The translations under genes and the position numbers were made by a program. Below, piece after piece: positions 35,802-47,481 of a stretch of 64,000 nt of DNA. The stretch is taken from NCBI RefSeq assembly GCF_002251755.1, contig NZ_NOXT01000111.1, positions 1 to 64,000 on the forward strand, in the 5' to 3' direction. The notes below the pieces were generated by a model. The model worked only from the letters and a program-made list of their open reading frames with translations. It did not search any database and was not told the origin of the DNA. The DNA is from Sandarakinorhabdus cyanobacteriorum. GTDB taxonomy: Bacteria > Pseudomonadota > Alphaproteobacteria > Sphingomonadales > Sphingomonadaceae. Numbering within the stretch: position 1 is the first letter of the stretch; each line of letters opens with the position of its first letter.

Positions 35802-36458
35802 TCAGGCCGCCGGCCGGTCGTTCCACAATGCCGGGAACAGCCGCTTGAACCCCTCCACCTTGGGGATATCGTTCCAGACGATATAGGGCTGCGTCGGGTG
35901 GGCGCGCAGATAATTCTGGTGGTAATCCTCCGCCGCATAGAAGGGTTTGGCGCCTTCGAATGTGGTGACGATCTTCGGCTTCCAGGTGCCGGCCTTTTCC
36001 AGCTGGGCAACATAGGCGCGGGCGATCCGCTCCTGCTCGGGGCTGCGCGGGAACAGGGCGGTGCGATATTGCGGGCCTTCATCCGGCCCTTGGCGGTTCA
36101 GCTGGGTGGGATCATGCGCCACCGAAAAGAACACCCGCAGCAGCGTGCCGTATGACACCACGGCCGGATCATAGGTGACCTCCACCGCCTCGGCATGGCC
36201 GGTGAGGCCGGAGCCGACGACCTGATAGACCGCCGTTGCCCGTGCACCGCCGGCATAACCCGAGACGGACGCGGTGACGCCCTTCACCCGTTCAAACACC
36301 GCCTCCACACCCCAGAAGCAGCCGCCGGCAAATACCGCCTTCTGCAGGCCGCCCTTGGCCAGCGGCGCATCCACGGCCGGCGCCGGGGCCAGCACCATGC
36401 GTTCGGCCGCCACCGCCGGAGAGGCCAGCAGCGCCAGGGCGATCAACAGCGGCTTCAT
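35802..36458 (-). CDS. msrA: Exported peptide methionine-S-sulfoxide reductase MsrA
   Basis: MsrA repairs the S-epimer of oxidised methionine. The 218-residue protein has a signal peptide (about residues 1-18, ending SPAVA) and a catalytic GGCFWG motif with Cys47, followed by GYAGG and a C-terminal AEDYHQNYL. The signal peptide points to a periplasmic location, unlike the usual cytosolic MsrA. The start overlaps the msrB stop by four bases, so the pair is one unit. Confidence 0.93.
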   Translation of the reverse strand: MKPLLIALALLASPAVAAERMVLAPAPAVDAPLAKGGLQKAVFAGGCFWGVEAVFERVKGVTASVSGYAGGARATAVYQVVGSGLTGHAEAVEVTYDPAVVSYGTLLRVFFSVAHDPTQLNRQGPDEGPQYRTALFPRSPEQERIARAYVAQLEKAGTWKPKIVTTFEGAKPFYAAEDYHQNYLRAHPTQPYIVWNDIPKVEGFKRLFPALWNDRPAA

Positions 36459-36946
36459 GCGACTTTCCCCGGAACAAAGCTGAGCGACAGGCCATTGATG
36501 CAATAACGCAGGCCCGTGGGCCTTGGCCCATCATCGAACACATGGCCCTGGTGCCCGCCGCAGCGGCTGCAGTGCACTTCGGTGCGGACCATGAAATAGC
36601 TGGTGTCGCGCGTGGTGCCGATGGCCGCCTGGTTGATCGGCTGCCAGAAGCTCGGCCAGCCGGTGCCGCTGTCAAACTTGTGGGCCGAGCTGAACAGCGG
36701 CAGCGCGCAGCCGCGACAGACGAAGGTGCCGCTGCGATGCTCCTTGTTGAGCGCGGAGGTGAACGGCCGCTCCGTCGCCTCCTCGCGCAGCACGGCATAG
36801 GCATCGGCGCCCAGCCGGCGCTTCCACTCTTCCGGCGTGAAGCTGACAGCGAAGCGCCCGCCCTTGGCAAGCGCGGGCGTGGCACCCAGGAAGGCGGCGG
36901 CGGGCAGGGCGGAGACCAGCCCCAGAAGCGTGCGTCGATCCATCAT
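36455..36946 (-). CDS. msrB: Exported peptide methionine-R-sulfoxide reductase MsrB
   Basis: MsrB repairs the R-epimer. The 163-residue protein starts with a Tat-like or Sec signal (MMDRRTLLGLVSALPAAAFLGATPALA), with the RR near the start. Zinc cysteines are at 77/80 (CRGC) and 126/129 (CSRC). The catalytic cysteine is Cys149 in RYCINGLSLSF. Together with the downstream exported msrA it forms a periplasmic methionine-repair pair encoded as two separate proteins. Confidence 0.93.
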   Translation of the reverse strand: MMDRRTLLGLVSALPAAAFLGATPALAKGGRFAVSFTPEEWKRRLGADAYAVLREEATERPFTSALNKEHRSGTFVCRGCALPLFSSAHKFDSGTGWPSFWQPINQAAIGTTRDTSYFMVRTEVHCSRCGGHQGHVFDDGPRPTGLRYCINGLSLSFVPGKVA

Positions 36947-36977
36947 GCCACCATATACGCACGGGTGATGTGAACCG

Positions 36978-38129
36978 TTACTTGCGGTTTTGCCGCAGCC
37001 AGGTCGCTCCCTGATTTTGCGCCAGCGCCACCAGATCCTCCATCACCACCTGCATGTCGATCAGGTGCAGGCCCCAGGCGGCGATGATCTGGCCGCCGAT
37101 CATCACGTCGCCGTTGATCGTATCGGTGCGCGGATCGGCCGGATCGGCATTGATGCCGATGGACAGGACATTGGCATTGTCACGCGCCATGCACTCCCCG
37201 GTGAGCAGGCCGGGCAGCGCCACGAACGGGGTGTAGATGTTGCGGCCCTTGGCCCATTTCGGCACCGGCGTGCCATTGTCCACAATACCGGTGCGGTTGA
37301 CCATCAGCGGCCGCAGCGTGGCGCGACCACCGGCCAGCGCCGCCGGATTGGTGCAGGCCACGGCCATTCCGGCCGGCGCAGATGCAGGCGGGCGGCCAAA
37401 CAGGCTGGCCGGCGGGACTGCCATCGTGTCGCGGAAGCTGACCCAGGCCAGGGCACAGCCGGTCTGATCGGCAGCGCGGCACAGCGGGGTGGCCTTGAAA
37501 TCCCCGCCCACATCGGCGCCCTGCGGCACCAGCACATTGGTGCCGGCCAGATAGGCGGCAATCATCTGCCGGGCCACCGGCTTGCCTTCGATTTCGTTGG
37601 CGATCAGCGCCTTCAAGACGCCGCTGCCCTGGCTGTGACCGATCAGGGCGACGCCGCGCCCCTTGTTGTCGTGCTTCAGATAATCGTCCCACGCCGCCTT
37701 CACATCGGCATAGGCCATGGCCCGGTCACCCCCGTCACCCTTGCCCATCAGCCGGTCGCGCAGCGCCGCCAGCGTGACCTGGCGGTAGAGCGGCGCGAAC
37801 AGGCGGCAGGCCTGGCGGAACGGTGTGGCCTGGGCGAGCGCCACCGTCTTTTCCGCCGGATCGGCCACCATGTCGCTGTTGGGCCCCGGATCGGTCGACA
37901 CGGTGGGATAGACGTAGAAACAGTCGATCTTCGGCTTCTTCGCCGCCGGCAGTATGTCGAGGGTGACGACGGCATCAGCGGCGACGCGGCTGACACTGGC
38001 ATCGCCGCTGCACGGATCGGCGGCACCGGGACGGCACAGCCAGCTTTCCGGCTTGCGGTAATCCGGCGCTTCGGCGGCGACGACCGGGGCGGCGAGCAGG
38101 GCGAGGAGGGGAAGAAGGGGGAGCTTCAT
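36978..38129 (-). CDS. DUF3089 alpha/beta-hydrolase (lipase-like), exported
   Basis: This 383-residue protein has a signal peptide ([20 protein letters not shown]) and DUF3089 hallmarks: [32 protein letters not shown] and the nucleophile elbow GHSQGSG (Ser166). DUF3089 members are alpha/beta-hydrolases with unknown natural substrates. The start at 38129 is chosen because the upstream extension is made of repeat sequence and lacks family similarity. Inverted family-B hairpins lie between this gene and the end of the upstream fadB-like gene. Confidence 0.84.
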   Translation of the reverse strand: MKLPLLPLLALLAAPVVAAEAPDYRKPESWLCRPGAADPCSGDASVSRVAADAVVTLDILPAAKKPKIDCFYVYPTVSTDPGPNSDMVADPAEKTVALAQATPFRQACRLFAPLYRQVTLAALRDRLMGKGDGGDRAMAYADVKAAWDDYLKHDNKGRGVALIGHSQGSGVLKALIANEIEGKPVARQMIAAYLAGTNVLVPQGADVGGDFKATPLCRAADQTGCALAWVSFRDTMAVPPASLFGRPPASAPAGMAVACTNPAALAGGRATLRPLMVNRTGIVDNGTPVPKWAKGRNIYTPFVALPGLLTGECMARDNANVLSIGINADPADPRTDTINGDVMIGGQIIAAWGLHLIDMQVVMEDLVALAQNQGATWLRQNRK

Positions 38130-38148
38130 CGTTTTGTCCTTATTGATG

Positions 38149-38198
38149 GCCCCTCCGTCGCCTTCGGCGCCACCTCCCCATTCAAAGAATGGGGAGGA
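38149..38198. repeat. GC-rich hairpin repeat, family B (direct copy)
   Basis: The block GCCCCTCCGTCGCCTTCGGC followed by the hairpin CCTCCCCATTC-N-GAATGGGGAGG matches 1555-1603. It pairs with an inverted copy 15 bases away, so the whole 38149-38262 segment is a long palindrome. It lies between the fadB-like stop and the DUF3089 start. Confidence 0.7.
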
Positions 38199-38212
38199 CC
38201 TTGAAGCACGAA

Positions 38213-38262
38213 TCCTCCCCAAACTTGTTTGGGGAGGTGGCGCCGCAGGCGACGGAGGGGCC
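38213..38262. repeat. GC-rich hairpin repeat, family B (inverted copy)
   Basis: This is the inverted counterpart of the 38149-38198 copy, with its own 11-bp hairpin CCTCCCCAAAC / GTTTGGGGAGG. It is even closer to the 1555-1603 copy, sharing the AAAC/GTTT hairpin tips. It begins eight bases after the fadB-like stop in the direction of transcription and could end that transcript. Confidence 0.7.
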
Positions 38263-38269
38263 TTTGGCC

Positions 38270-40309
38270 TTATTTCCACCCATCCTTCAGCACCGGCGAC
38301 TCCTCTTCGCCCATTTGTTCCAGCACGGCGATGATGCGGTCGCGGCCCACGTCCTTCTCCGCCCAGAACATCGGGCCGCCGCGATAGACCGGCCAGCCAT
38401 AGCCGTTGATCCAGACGATATCGATGTCGCTGGCGCGCTGGGCCTTGCCTTCGGCGAGGATGCGGGCGCCTTCGTTCACCATCGGGAACAGGCAGCGTTC
38501 CAGGATTTCCTGATCGTCGATGGTGCGGCGGTTGATGCCCTTTTCGGCGGCATAGGCATCGATGATGGCCAGCGCCTCCGGATTGGGCGTGCGGTTGCGC
38601 TGCTCGTCATAGACGTAAAAGCCCTTGCCGTTCTTCTGGCCGCGCAGGCCCGCTTCACAGAGGCGATCGCGCACGGTTTCGCCCTTCGACGTTTCCGCAT
38701 TCCAGCCAATGTCGAGGCCGGCGAGATCGCTCATCTGGAACGGGCCCATCGGGAAGCCGAAATCGGTCAGCACGCGGTCGATATCGGCCGGTGCGGCGCC
38801 TTCCAGCATCAAGAGATTGGCCTGTTGCTGGCGGCGGGCCAGCATGCGGTTGCCGATGAAACCATGACACACACCGGCGACAACCGCGATCTTGCCGGTG
38901 GCCTTGCCAATGGCCATTGCGGTGGCGAGGACCTGAGGATCGGTCTTGGCACCGCGCACGACCTCCAGCAGGCGCATCACATTCGCCGGCGAGAAATAAT
39001 GCATGCCGAGCACATATTCCGGGCGGTTGGTGGCCGACGCAATCTCGTCCACATCCAGATAGGAGGTGTTGCTGGCCAGGATGGCGCCGGGCTTGGCGAT
39101 CTTGTCCAGCTTGCCGAAAATATCCTTCTTAATGGCCATATTCTCGAACACGGCCTCGATGATGAGGTCGCAATCGGCGAGGTCTTCCAGGTTCAGTGAC
39201 GGGGTGAGGCGGCCCATGCGCGCTTCGACCTCGCTCTGCGGGAAGCGGCCCTTGTCGGCGCTGTTCTGGTAATTCTTGCGGATGATGCCAACACCGCGGG
39301 TCAGCGCCTCTTCCTTCATCTCGACGATGGTGACGGGGATGCCGACACTGAGGAAGTTCATCGAAATGCCGCCGCCCATGGTGCCGGCGCCGATCACGCC
39401 AACCTTCTTCACCGGCAGCGGTTGCACATCGGCGGGCAGCCCATCGATCTTGGCGGCAGCGCGCTCGGCGAAGAAGACATGGCGCTGGGCGGCCGATTGC
39501 AGGCCGGTCATCAGCTTCATGAACTCGGTGCGCTCCACCTTCAGGCCTTCGTCAAAGGGCAGGGCGACCGCGGCTTCGATACACTTGATATTGGCTTCCG
39601 GCGCTTCGAAGCCCTTGAAGGCCTTGGCGTTCTTCGCCCTGAACTCGGCAAAGAAGGGGGCCAGGCTGGCCGCGTCGCCGCCCAGCTTGCTGGCATCGTC
39701 GCGCACCTTCTTCAGCGGGCGGCCTTCCGCCACGACCCGGCGGGCAAAGGCGATGGCGCCAGCGGTCAGGTCGCCATCCACCACCTCATCAACCAGGCCG
39801 GTGGCCAGCGCGTCCTTCGCGCCCATCTGGGCGCCGCTGGTCACCATTTCGGTGGCCTTTTTCGCGCCAACGATGCGCGGCAGGCGCTGGGTGCCGCCGG
39901 CGCCGGGCAGCAGGCCCAGCTTCACCTCCGGCAGGCCGAACTTGGCCTTGGCGTCGCTGACCCGGTAATGCGCGCACAGCGCCACTTCAAGGCCGCCGCC
40001 CAGCGCGGTGCCGTGGATGGCAGCGATCACCGGCACCGGGGCCGATTCCATCGCATCCTGCACCGCCGGCAGGGACGCGCCACGCGGCGGCTTGCCGAAT
40101 TCGCTGATGTCGGCCCCGGCGATGAAGGTGCGGCCAGCGCACGCCAGCACGGCGGCCTTCACGGCTGAATCGGCGGCAATCGCGGCAAAGGCACCGGCAA
40201 GGCCATCGCGCACATCGGCCGACAGCGCGTTCACCGGCGGCGAATTGACCGTGACGACGGCGATCTCGCCATCCTTCGAAAGATCGACAACCTGGTTGAT
40301 CGCGGCCAT
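38270..40309 (-). CDS. FadB-type bifunctional enoyl-CoA hydratase / 3-hydroxyacyl-CoA dehydrogenase
   Basis: This 679-residue fatty-acid beta-oxidation enzyme has an N-terminal crotonase domain (about residues 10-190, with [17 protein letters not shown] and [14 protein letters not shown]), an NAD-binding domain beginning [15 protein letters not shown] (about 305-320), and C-terminal dehydrogenase helices ([15 protein letters not shown], then [14 protein letters not shown]). No thiolase gene (fadA) is adjacent. An ancillary enoyl-CoA isomerase activity is common in the family but not shown here. Confidence 0.92.
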   Translation of the reverse strand: MAAINQVVDLSKDGEIAVVTVNSPPVNALSADVRDGLAGAFAAIAADSAVKAAVLACAGRTFIAGADISEFGKPPRGASLPAVQDAMESAPVPVIAAIHGTALGGGLEVALCAHYRVSDAKAKFGLPEVKLGLLPGAGGTQRLPRIVGAKKATEMVTSGAQMGAKDALATGLVDEVVDGDLTAGAIAFARRVVAEGRPLKKVRDDASKLGGDAASLAPFFAEFRAKNAKAFKGFEAPEANIKCIEAAVALPFDEGLKVERTEFMKLMTGLQSAAQRHVFFAERAAAKIDGLPADVQPLPVKKVGVIGAGTMGGGISMNFLSVGIPVTIVEMKEEALTRGVGIIRKNYQNSADKGRFPQSEVEARMGRLTPSLNLEDLADCDLIIEAVFENMAIKKDIFGKLDKIAKPGAILASNTSYLDVDEIASATNRPEYVLGMHYFSPANVMRLLEVVRGAKTDPQVLATAMAIGKATGKIAVVAGVCHGFIGNRMLARRQQQANLLMLEGAAPADIDRVLTDFGFPMGPFQMSDLAGLDIGWNAETSKGETVRDRLCEAGLRGQKNGKGFYVYDEQRNRTPNPEALAIIDAYAAEKGINRRTIDDQEILERCLFPMVNEGARILAEGKAQRASDIDIVWINGYGWPVYRGGPMFWAEKDVGRDRIIAVLEQMGEEESPVLKDGWK

Positions 40310-40370
40310 GACACTCCCCTTTGATGTGAATTTTCCGGCAGGCTAGCAGCAGTTTGGTGACATTGCAGCC

Positions 40371-40399
40371 TTGTGGATAGGCTAGTGTTTGCATAAAGT
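40371..40399 (+). promoter_or_regulatory. Putative promoter of divIC, possibly leaderless
   Basis: TTGTGG (40371-40376), 17 bases, then TAAAGT (40394-40399) ends seven bases before the divIC ATG. Transcription would begin at or next to the start codon, and no ribosome-binding site is visible, so the mRNA may be leaderless. Confidence 0.45.
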
Positions 40400-40406
40400 T
40401 CGCGCC

Positions 40407-40739
40407 ATGGCCGTGAAGCTCAGCCTGAAAGAGATGCTCGTGCGCTCTGCGCTGCCGGTCGGCTGCGTGGTGGTGGCCGGCTATTTCGCCTGGCACGCCG
40501 TCTCGGGGCCGACCGGCTTTGCCGCCTGGCACGATTATCAGGCGCAGCGTGCCAAACTGGAACAGGCGGTGCAGAACAGCCATGAACAGCGCGCGGCGCT
40601 GCAGCAGCGGCTGGTGTTGCTGGATCCGCGCCATGTCGATCCCGATCTGGCCGATGAACTGGTGCGCAAGAACCTGGACATGGTGCGGCCTGATGAGGTG
40701 ATCGTGCCGCTGCCGCCGGAACCTGCTGCGGCCAATTGA
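40407..40739 (+). CDS. Septum formation initiator (FtsB/DivIC-like)
   Basis: This 110-residue single-pass membrane protein has a short basic N-terminus, a helix near residues 13-32 and a coiled coil (about 45-75, QAQRAKLEQAVQNSHEQRAALQQRL), followed by HVDPDLADELVRKNLDMVRPDEVIV, the FtsB/DivIC signature. It would belong to the FtsQLB divisome complex. It precedes the pyruvate dehydrogenase operon, a common arrangement in alphaproteobacteria. Confidence 0.88.
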   Translation: MAVKLSLKEMLVRSALPVGCVVVAGYFAWHAVSGPTGFAAWHDYQAQRAKLEQAVQNSHEQRAALQQRLVLLDPRHVDPDLADELVRKNLDMVRPDEVIVPLPPEPAAAN

Positions 40740-40796
40740 AATCTCGGCCGAATTGGCCGCTGGTAACCATTGAGGTTCACGGGCCGAATTGTGTGC

Positions 40797-40825
40797 TTGT
40801 GGGCGGCGCCTGCGACATTTTATAC
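40797..40825 (+). promoter_or_regulatory. Putative pyruvate dehydrogenase operon promoter
   Basis: TTGTGG (40797-40802), a 17-base spacer and TTATAC (40820-40825) lie about 30 bases before the probable pdhA start. The -10 is a good match. No operator was recognised. Confidence 0.45.
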
Positions 40826-40857
40826 CGGGGCGTCCTCAAGGGAGAAGGGTGACCATC

Positions 40858-41906
40858 TTGGCACGCAGCACAGGCCGCAAGGCCGCATCCGCACCGGCCG
40901 TTCCCAATTGGCCGCGCCCTGACGAACCGGAACGGTTCGTCGCCAGCAAAGAGCAGCTGCTCGACATGTATCGCCAGATGGTGCTGATCCGCCGCTTTGA
41001 GGAGCGGGCGGGCCAGCTTTATGGCATGGGCCAGATCGGCGGTTTTTGCCACCTCTATATCGGCCAGGAGGCCGTGGTGGTGGGCATGCAGGCCGAACTG
41101 GTGCGCGGCGACAGCATCATCACCGGGTATCGCGACCATGGCCACATGCTGGCCTGTGGCATCGATGCCAAGGCGGTGATGGCGGAATTGACCGGCCGCG
41201 CCGCCGGCATCAGCCGCGGCAAGGGCGGCTCGATGCACATGTTCTCGGTCGAGCACGGGTTTTTCGGCGGCCATGGTATTGTGGCCGCCCAGGTGCCGCT
41301 GGGCGCCGGGCTGGGCTTTGCCCACAAATACAAGAATGATGGCCATATCGCCGTGACCTATTTCGGCGATGGCGCGGCCAACCAGGGCCAGGTTTACGAG
41401 GCCTTCAACATGGCCGAGCTGTGGAAGCTGCCGGTGATCTTCGTCATCGAGAACAACCAATATGCCATGGGCACATCGGTGAACCGCGCCAGTTCCGAAG
41501 ACCAGCTCTATCGCCGGGGCGAAAGCTTCCGCGTGCCTGGCCTGCAGGTGGACGGCATGGATGTGCTGGCGGTGCGCGGCGCGGCGAAAACGGCCATCGA
41601 ATGGGTGCGCGCCGGCAACGGGCCGCTGCTGATGGAAATGAAGACCTATCGCTATCGCGGCCATTCGATGAGCGACCCGGCCAAATATCGCAGCCGCGAG
41701 GAAGTGCAGGCGATGCGCGAGAAAAGCGACCCGATCGAGGGGTTGAAGAATGAAATCCTGGACGGCGGTTTTGCCGATGAAGCGGCCTTGAAGGCCATCG
41801 ACCGGGCGGTGCGTGATGAGGTGGCCGAAAGCGCCGATTTCGCGCTGGAGGCGCCCGAACCCGCCCTGTCCGAACTCCACACCGACGTGCTGCTGGGAAC
41901 CTACTG

Positions 41907-41907
<1 letters not shown>
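40858..41907 (+). CDS. pdhA: Pyruvate dehydrogenase E1 component, alpha subunit
   Basis: This is the thiamine-diphosphate-binding half of the E1 heterotetramer, about 349 residues. [17 protein letters not shown], the magnesium/TPP motif [28 protein letters not shown] and the phosphorylation-loop-like [16 protein letters not shown] are all present. A TTG at 40858 (LARSTGRK) is the likely start, with AAGGG eight bases upstream; a GTG at 40849 is the alternative. Its stop overlaps the pdhB start by one base. Confidence 0.93.
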
Positions 41908-43265
<1,358 letters not shown>

Positions 43266-43270
43266 AGCAT

Positions 43271-43924
43271 ATGCAAACCCGCATCGCCGTGATGATCGAC
43301 GGCAGCTATTTCAACCGCGTGTCGAACTTCTACAAGTTTGAACATAACGCCGCGCGGCGGCTATCGCTGTCGGGCCTGATGGAATTCATCCGCGTCGCCA
43401 CCGCCGACATGGAAGATGTGTCGCGCAGCCGGGCGCGCGTGGTGGAGGCGCATTATTTCCGCGGCCGTTACACCGTGCGCGATCTGGAAGACCGGGCCCG
43501 CAGCGCCAATTTCGTCGAGGAATCGCTGCGCAACGACCGCGTGTTCGATCAGATCCTCGCCGCCAGCAACATCACCCCGCACTTCACCCGCATCGACACC
43601 AACAGCGAGCCGCCCAAGGAACAGGGCATCGATGTCTGGCTGGCGCTGGAGGCGTTCGATCTGGCCGTGTCTGACCGCTGCGACGTGGTGGCGCTGGTGG
43701 CTGGCGATGGCGATTTCGTGCCGCTGGTGAAGAAGATCAACGCCATCGGCAAGCGCGCCCTGGTCGTCGCTTGGGGCATGAAATCCGAACAGGGCGCCGA
43801 AGTGCGCTATTCCGGCGCGCTAGCCGGTGCCGCCGCCTATTTCCTCGACATGGCCGACCTGATCGACAATCCGGACGACGACGAACAGCGCGCCCTGGTT
43901 GATCAGCTTTTTGTGGACAATTGA
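43271..43924 (+). CDS. NYN-domain (LabA-like) putative RNase inside the pdh operon
   Basis: This 217-residue protein has the NYN/PIN-like nuclease fold signature: [12 protein letters not shown] with an aspartate near residue 9, [17 protein letters not shown], then [18 protein letters not shown], which supplies further acidic metal ligands. NYN proteins are related to RNA-processing PIN nucleases; substrate is unknown. It begins five bases after pdhB and its stop is one base before pdhC, so it is almost certainly transcribed with them. There is no obvious enzymatic link to pyruvate dehydrogenase. Confidence 0.88.
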   Translation: MQTRIAVMIDGSYFNRVSNFYKFEHNAARRLSLSGLMEFIRVATADMEDVSRSRARVVEAHYFRGRYTVRDLEDRARSANFVEESLRNDRVFDQILAASNITPHFTRIDTNSEPPKEQGIDVWLALEAFDLAVSDRCDVVALVAGDGDFVPLVKKINAIGKRALVVAWGMKSEQGAEVRYSGALAGAAAYFLDMADLIDNPDDDEQRALVDQLFVDN

Positions 43925-43925
43925 T

Positions 43926-45196
<1,271 letters not shown>

Positions 45197-45200
<4 letters not shown>

Positions 45201-45517
45201 CGCGATCAAGCGCTGGGCTGTGGCTTTCCCGGCTGGGATCGGTCGTATTCATTCTTTTGTCGGCGGGCGCAGTAATGTCTGTCACAGGCAATGACACACT
45301 GGGCTACGACAAGTTCGGTTCGGACTTTCGCTGGGCAGCCGGGATAGCGCTGGTTGGCCTTCTGGCCGCTGCTATCGCGTGGAAAGTTCGGGTCGTCGGC
45401 TGGATCGGCATTGCTATGGGGCTTGGCTTCGCTTTGCTCATTGCATCAATGCGTGACCAATACAGAAATGGTCCCGGCCCAGACCAAGTAACCGTGACCC
45501 TACCAGCACACGAGTAA
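45197..45517 (+). CDS. Small multi-pass membrane protein of unknown function
   Basis: This 106-residue protein with a GTG start overlaps the pdhC stop by four bases (GTGA). It has three predicted helices (about residues 10-30, 45-62, 66-84) and a polar C-terminus. Codon usage is less GC-rich than the flanking pdhC and lpdA genes, hinting at a recent arrival. I recognise no family. Its place within the operon suggests co-expression, but the function is unknown. Confidence 0.65.
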
Positions 45518-45522
45518 AGCAG

Positions 45523-46917
45523 ATGACCACCTCGCATGATCTCGTCATCCTCGGCTCCGGCCCTGGCGGCTATGTCGCCGCCATCCGCGCGGCGCAGCTT
45601 GGCCTGAAGGTCGCCATCGTCGAGCGCGAGCGGCTGGGCGGCATCTGTCTCAATTGGGGCTGCATTCCGACCAAGGCGCTGCTGCGCACCAGCGAAATCT
45701 ATCATTATATCACCCACGCCGATGCCTATGGGCTGTCGGTGGAAAAGCCGTCGTTTGACCTCAAGAAGGTCACCGACCGGTCCCGCAAGGTGGCGGCGCA
45801 GCTGAACAGTGGCGTCAAATCGCTGATGAAGAAGAACAGGATCGAGGAGGTGGAAGGGCAGGGGCGGCTGACCGGGGCGACCAGCGTTTCCGTCACCACG
45901 GCGAATGGCGAGCGGGTGCTCAGCGCCAAGAATGTCATCGTCGCCACCGGCGCCCGCGCCCGCGATCTGCCGGGCGTGGCGGCGGACGGCAACCGCGTCT
46001 GGACCTATCGCCACGCCATGGTGCCGCCAGCCATGCCGACCAAGCTGCTGGTGATCGGATCGGGTGCGATCGGCATCGAATTCGCCAGCTTCTACAGCGA
46101 CATGGGCGCAAAGGTGACCGTGGTGGAGATGCTCGACCGCATCCTGCCGGTGGAGGATGAGGAGGTTTCAGCCTTTGCCCAGAAGGCGCTGACCAAGCAG
46201 GGCCTGACCATCGTCACTGCTGCCAAGGTGAGCGACGTGACGCCGGGCCCCGATGGCGTGACGGCCACCATCACCACCGCCGATGGCAAGGCGACGACCG
46301 ATCAATACAGCCATGTGATTGTTGCCATCGGCATCGTGCCAAACACGGAAAATATCGGGCTGGAAGGCTTAAGCGTCGTCACCAACCGCGGCCATATCGT
46401 GACGGACAGCATGTGCCGCACCAACGTCCCCGGCCTTTATGCCATTGGCGATGTCACCGGCCCGCCATGGCTGGCGCACAAGGCCAGCCATGAAGGCATC
46501 ATCGCGGTGGAGCATATCGCTGGCGGCCACCCGCATGCGATGGACGTGAGCCGCATTCCGGGCTGCACCTATGCCCGGCCGCAGGTGGCCAGCATCGGCC
46601 TGACCGAAGCCAAGGCCAAGGCCGCCGGCCACAATGTGCGCGTCGGCAAATTCCCCTTCATCGGCAATGGCAAGGCCATCGCGCTGGGGGAGGCGGAAGG
46701 CTTTGTGAAGACGGTGTTTGATGCCACCACCGGGCAGTTGCTGGGCGCCCACATGGTTGGCGCCGAGGTGACCGAGCTCATCCAGGGCTATGCCATCGCC
46801 ATGGGGCTGGAAACGACGGAGGCGGAGCTGATGCACACCATCTTCCCGCACCCGACGCTTTCGGAAATGATGCACGAAAGCGTGCTCGACGCCTATGGCC
46901 GGGCGCTGCATTTCTGA
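45523..46917 (+). CDS. lpdA: Dihydrolipoyl dehydrogenase (E3)
   Basis: This is a 464-residue FAD disulfide oxidoreductase that re-oxidises dihydrolipoamide in the pyruvate dehydrogenase complex. FAD-binding GSGPGGYVAAIRAAQLG, redox disulfide GGICLNWGCIPTKALL, NAD-binding GSGAIGIEFASFYSDMGA, and a C-terminal HTIFPHPTLSEMMHESV with the catalytic His-Glu pair are all intact. It follows the small membrane protein by five bases; its stop overlaps the next gene start by one base. Confidence 0.96.
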   Translation: MTTSHDLVILGSGPGGYVAAIRAAQLGLKVAIVERERLGGICLNWGCIPTKALLRTSEIYHYITHADAYGLSVEKPSFDLKKVTDRSRKVAAQLNSGVKSLMKKNRIEEVEGQGRLTGATSVSVTTANGERVLSAKNVIVATGARARDLPGVAADGNRVWTYRHAMVPPAMPTKLLVIGSGAIGIEFASFYSDMGAKVTVVEMLDRILPVEDEEVSAFAQKALTKQGLTIVTAAKVSDVTPGPDGVTATITTADGKATTDQYSHVIVAIGIVPNTENIGLEGLSVVTNRGHIVTDSMCRTNVPGLYAIGDVTGPPWLAHKASHEGIIAVEHIAGGHPHAMDVSRIPGCTYARPQVASIGLTEAKAKAAGHNVRVGKFPFIGNGKAIALGEAEGFVKTVFDATTGQLLGAHMVGAEVTELIQGYAIAMGLETTEAELMHTIFPHPTLSEMMHESVLDAYGRALHF

Positions 46918-47288
46918 TGCCCATGCTGGCCGCCCTGATCGTGGCGGCCAGCGGAACCGCTGCGTTGATGCCGCCGGGGTGGAGCGTGTCCTGCCCGCCG
47001 AGGCGGCAGCCTGACGAGATTGTGGTCTGCGCGAATCGCGAACCGCCGCCGTCGCCCTATCGGGCACCGTTGCCGGTGCGGCGCGAATTCGGCGCGCGCG
47101 GCACACTCAGCGTCTCGAACGAACGCAACCGCCTGCTTGGGCCTGATGTCGGCACCGCTGGCACCTGTTCCGGAACCTGGGGCTCGGGCGGGGCCTTCGG
47201 GTGCAAATACAACGAGTTCAAGGCCAATGTGAACCAGGCGGCCGGGTCGCGCGATCCGCGCGGCCGGGTTTATGAGGCCAAGCCCTGA
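46917..47288 (+). CDS. Small exported protein of unknown function
   Basis: This 123-residue protein starts in a one-base overlap with the lpdA stop. It has a hydrophobic N-terminus (MPMLAALIVAASGTAALM) that could be a signal peptide, then SCPPRRQPDEIVVCANREP and later GTCSGTWGSGGAFGCKY; the paired cysteines suggest disulfides outside the cytoplasm. I do not recognise a characterised family, although similar short proteins occur in sphingomonads. After its stop, TGCGGCA-GCC-TGCCGCA forms a hairpin (about 47294-47310) without a T-run. Confidence 0.6.
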   Translation: MPMLAALIVAASGTAALMPPGWSVSCPPRRQPDEIVVCANREPPPSPYRAPLPVRREFGARGTLSVSNERNRLLGPDVGTAGTCSGTWGSGGAFGCKYNEFKANVNQAAGSRDPRGRVYEAKP

Positions 47289-47481
47289 ATACGCCTGCGG
47301 CAGCCTGCCGCACCCAAAGATGACAGAAGGGCAATGTTTGGCCCTTGCATACAAGACCGTTCTTATCTTAAACCCCGCTTATCGGTTGGCCACCGCGGTA
47401 ACTGCCCTTACCGCCGGCCTGTCCGGCACGGGCGCAGCCATCACTCCCCCCTGTTTGTGATGTCTGCGCCCGTTTCCGTGT

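Noticed and set aside
47320-47460. 46-codon ORF beginning MTEGQCLALAYK between the small exported protein and carbonic anhydrase
   Set aside because: There is no ribosome-binding site and no clear coupling or domain; it lies in a convergent intergenic region.
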